A DNA stretch of 64,000 nucleotides from Hofstenia miamia. Taxonomy: Eukaryota > Xenacoelomorpha > Acoela > Hofsteniidae. Under the pieces are notes generated by a model. The model saw only the letters and a program-made list of their open reading frames with translations. It did not search any database and had not been told where the DNA came from. Shown here one piece after another: positions 61,230 through 64,000 of this stretch. The stretch spans positions 1,091,727 to 1,155,726 of the forward strand of contig CABFPE010000047.1 of NCBI GenBank assembly GCA_900660155.1, written 5' to 3'. A program made the position numbers and the translations under genes. Numbering within the stretch: the first letter of the stretch is position 1; the number at the start of each line of letters is the position of its first letter.

Positions 61230-62210
61230 ATAAAACAAATGGCATGAATCTACTGTGCTTGTCACCGTTTACATACTTGCATTGATAACTCCTGGAAGCA
61301 AGTAATTGGAATTGATAAAGAAAAATTGGAATTATATGATTCTGCTAAAAACTTAGTCAAGTATCGAAATCATACAATGAATCTTGAGACTGCATTGCCC
61401 ATTATATATAAACAAGGAGATAACCCCACTCCATGGAGATATTTAAACAACAAGATCTCATCTATATTGAAAATATAGATTTTAGTTAATCGAATTGACA
61501 AATTCTTGTTGGAAGAAAATTGCAAATCCCTGCAATCTTTTGGGCCATTATTAGACATGCTAGAGTTCTCAAAGAAACCTTGTTTTCAAACCGTTTTACC
61601 ATATTATTATGTTTTATGTCATCACTGTAATTCATCGACTTCTGATGTTATTGGGCATCAATAACGCAATATCATTTTATATGTTCTTTTTCTTTTGATA
61701 AGGAGAGCAAAGAGAGTTTCCTTGCTCAAATACACGATGAAATGCTGCCAAGAATTTTTGAAGCAATATATGACAAACAACTATTCAACAACAAAAAATT
61801 TAGTCATTTACTAATTTTTTAGTCAGCCTACGCACTTGCAACACTATGCGAAACAATACAATAGTTTTTTATGATGAATACAAAAATAAATTCAAAACAG
61901 AGTTTGGGTGATATATATGCTAATTTTGATGATAAAATTTCTAACGAAAATCAACGTCTGTTTTTTCATTTAATACATTGGCTTGATGAGCAATTCGAGT
62001 TTCTAGTACTTTCAGCTATTGCACGCTAGCTATTTGGCAGTAAAGCAACATCTGCAGAATCAGAAAGGCAATTTCCTTTATGCATTGGAGTCGATTTTAT
62101 AATTGACTCCGTTGAACAACTTGCAAATACCTTCAGGAATAGAATAGGGGTTAAATGTGCCCAGATCCTTTTTGAAAACTTTGGTCATTTTCCCAAACGA
62201 TGTAATATTA
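61230..62210 (+). pseudogene. hAT-superfamily transposase pseudogene
   Basis: The plus strand encodes CACHRLHTCIDNSWKQVI, the C-x-x-H-x-L block of the hAT insertion domain, followed by GDNPTPWRYLNNKISSI. In other frames come HDEMLPRIFEAIYDKQLF, NENQRLFFHLIHWLDEQFEF and the C-terminal dimerisation block LFGSKATSAESERQF with NTFRNRIG (near 62030-62140). The N-terminal BED finger and first catalytic region are missing. Several stops and frameshifts separate the blocks. It is not obviously related to the small hAT MITE at 6543-7031, as no matching ends were found. Confidence 0.85.
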
Positions 62211-62639
62211 CATTACTATAAACGAAAAAAATAGTACTTTTCACAATGACATTTATTTGGATATGATAAAACAAGCATTTACTAATAAAAGTCAGATTAT
62301 TGTTTTTATCACTGATATTTTAAGTATTAATTGTAAGTGCATGCCATTATTTAAAATTGAATTACCACAATCTCGGTTCTATTGTGAAAGATCATAAGTT
62401 GATGAAACAGGTTTGGGATGATTCAAAAAATGCGTGTTTTAAGGCATTGGTTAAATATATCTGAAAAGTTTGTTGTTAATCAATGTTTTTTTCAATGGTT
62501 TTTAAATAATATTTTTTAATGGTTTAGGTTCTATCCCAAAAAAGCGAATTTAATTTTAAAATTATAACAATTATCAAAAAACGAAAGTCATTTCGATCCA
62601 TAACGATTCAAAAAACAGAAAGATCTGATTCAAATTCTT
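62211..62639. other. AT-rich sequence, nothing recognised
   Basis: Short interval between the hAT and LINE remnants. CpG is present and no feature was recognised. Confidence 0.4.
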
Positions 62640-63110
62640 TTTACGTATTAGATGTAAAACTGTTGGTACAATTAACATAAAGCCACCCTATTTTTAAGAA
62701 AAACATTAAAATTTTCGGGGTTTGGATTGAACAAATTTGGATTGATATCATTGATTAACCAAGTTTCTGCAATAGAGAAAATTGAATTTGAACCACAATG
62801 AGTTGCAATTTTAAGAAAATGATTTCTATTTGAATTCAGATTTCTGGCGTTTAGATAAATATCTTTAGAATTGTCCTTATAAAGTTTTGTAAGTTAATCT
62901 AAAATTGAGCCAGGATTTAATTCTACATTTCCTGCTAGGAAAATTGAATTATTAAAAAAATTGTCATAAAGAAAATTAACAAAAGATTTATTAAATTTTA
63001 GTGATATTTCATAGTAGAGTTGACAATGCAGTTTGTTTGCGTGTGTGCCTGTTTGTCTCATGTGTATATAATATAGTTTTGCATTTTTAAGTAGCCAATT
63101 CAAAAATGCA
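62640..63110 (-). mobile_element. LINE 5' fragment: 2A-like start and beginning of APE endonuclease
   Basis: The minus strand from 63103 has ATG, a 50-residue leader, then IFLAGNVELNPGSILD (a worn 2A-like motif). After a stop it gives DIYLNARNLNSNRNHF and FSIAETWLINDINPNLFNPN, the first two blocks of an AP-endonuclease domain. The layout and wording match the LINE at 49369-52130 (there FIYVNARSLF and LLTETWLKD), so both belong to one family. It is truncated after about 150 codons. Confidence 0.85.
62906..62932 (-). other. 2A-like peptide motif, worn
   Basis: The codons read GNVELNPGS, against the consensus D-V/I-E-x-N-P-G-P. The N-P-G core is kept, and the first D and the last P are changed. 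Confidence 0.6.
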
Positions 63111-63940
63111 CAATACGTTCTAAAAGTTTACTTTGGTTCATTAGAATAGGAGACGGTGTTGGCAATAGAGCACGGCATGTGTAGTAGGATGTTGCCTTAG
63201 CGTAGGAGATTGTGGGTGTGACAGAAGTCCCTTAGATTACGGATGAAGACTGAAAGACATTATCAGACAGTGCATGCCATAATACCATAATAAGAGTTGA
63301 ATTTATAGAGTGTGGTGAAAGAATGAAATTATGAAAAACTGCAATGACACTAAGACGCCGTTGAGAAAAGCTTCTTATGATTTGAGTGGAGTGCTTAATT
63401 GCGAAGTTCTTTGCAAGACTATGATCAGAATAGGCAGGGGTGATTTCGAAGAACTAAATTTGGTGAGGTTTGAATTTCCTTCTGAGTTCTGTGATGATGT
63501 TGAGTAACTTTGAGTGGAACGTGTAGGGACTGGATTGAGCCTATTGATAAGGCCGGTGTTGAGCACTACAGTGTCGACATGTGTAATTTCCTATTGCGCT
63601 ATATTTTTCATTAGTTGTTGTTAATGTTTTCATTTTCTCTACGGGTGGTTTGACGTTTGATTTTGTTCACTTTTCGGTGGAGGCAATATTCTGGGAGAGG
63701 AGAAGTGGTTGGTCGTTGGTGGCAACATGGCAAAGTGACGGTGATTTCCCTTTGAAGCGTTAAGGGTTGAGAGAATGACTTTTGAAGTGTTTTTTCGACT
63801 TTTGTGGGTATTGATAGCGAAGACTTGAAAAGAAAGAGAAGAGCTTCGGTGGCGTTTTCTTAATTGTGGTGGGCGAACATTTGATGTAGCGGTGTTATTT
63901 TTGTTTTTTTATCAAAACGCTAACCGCATTGATTGTAGCA
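63111..63940. other. GC-richer unassigned region
   Basis: Base composition rises clearly above the rest of the window, with many CpGs. The minus strand is coding-like in places (63375-63566, a Ser/Thr-rich 63-codon stretch, and a Ser/Pro-rich stretch near 63640-63880), which could be the 5' module of the LINE to its left. No domain was recognised. Confidence 0.35.
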
Positions 63941-64000
63941 ATGCCACCAAACACAGACCTGGGAATCGCTTCTGGAAAACCCACTATTCTCTGTCAGAGC
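63941..64000 (+). CDS. Possible start of a protein-coding ORF running off the window
   Basis: ATG at 63941 in a reasonable context (GTAGCAATGCC) opens a frame of 20 codons (MPPNTDLGIASGKPTILCQS) still open at the edge. Codon use and composition look more like coding DNA than the rest of the window. It is too short to identify and could equally be part of a repeat. Confidence 0.25.
   Translation, partial: MPPNTDLGIASGKPTILCQS

Overview
The window is AT-rich, intron-poor DNA from an animal, most likely an invertebrate. The evidence is its mix of decayed metazoan transposons: APE-type LINEs, Ty3/Gypsy LTR elements, Penelope-like elements with GIY-YIG domains, and P, hAT, piggyBac and mariner transposases. 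The species cannot be fixed from the sequence. No intact host gene was recognised. The only candidate start of one is a 20-codon stretch at the right edge. Long (TA)n tracts, three N gaps and several single-base n joins show a fragmented draft assembly.

Layout. 0-1 kb: LINE endonuclease/linker fragment (-). 1.0-6.2 kb: Ty3/Gypsy copy 1 (-), apparently inserted into that LINE. 6.2-8.4 kb: P-element-like transposase pseudogene (+) interrupted by a hAT-type MITE. 8.4-16.5 kb: non-coding AT-rich DNA, with two versions of one locus placed head to tail around the n at 12521, and minisatellites. 17.0-18.2 kb: gag/protease/RT fragment of another Gypsy element (-). 20.3-23.1 kb: the best preserved Penelope-like element (-), with hammerhead-ribozyme-like motifs in its ends. 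23.1-40.3 kb: a long, almost CpG-free stretch holding an ancient Penelope remnant, an LTR-like insertion at 32.75-34.09 kb and a probable 7.2-kb tandem duplication. 40.4-41.0 kb: deleted mariner with target duplication. 41.6-43.1 and 45.3-45.6 kb: Gypsy copy 2 and an LTR piece. 48.1-48.6 kb: hairpin repeat and a further hammerhead-like motif. 49.4-52.1 kb: nearly full-length LINE (-) with a 2A-like motif. 52.4-53.5 kb: different LINE (+). 54.3-55.8 kb: piggyBac pseudogene (+). 56.2-57.3 kb: old copy of the same Gypsy LTR, apparently split by a foldback MITE. 60.6-61.1 kb: small Penelope remnant between inverted hammerhead-like repeats and (TA)n tracts. 61.2-62.2 kb: hAT pseudogene (+). 62.6-63.1 kb: 5' fragment of a LINE related to the one at 49-52 kb. 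63.1-64 kb: GC-richer unassigned sequence.

The pieces do not form a pathway; this is a transposon graveyard. The most unusual signals are the near-total loss of CpG over 8 kb (two CpGs between 23883 and 32031) beside CpG-containing blocks, the pairing of Penelope elements with (TA)n tracts and hammerhead-like ends, and a long unrecognised coding region downstream of integrase in Gypsy copy 1. No clearly new multi-gene system was found.
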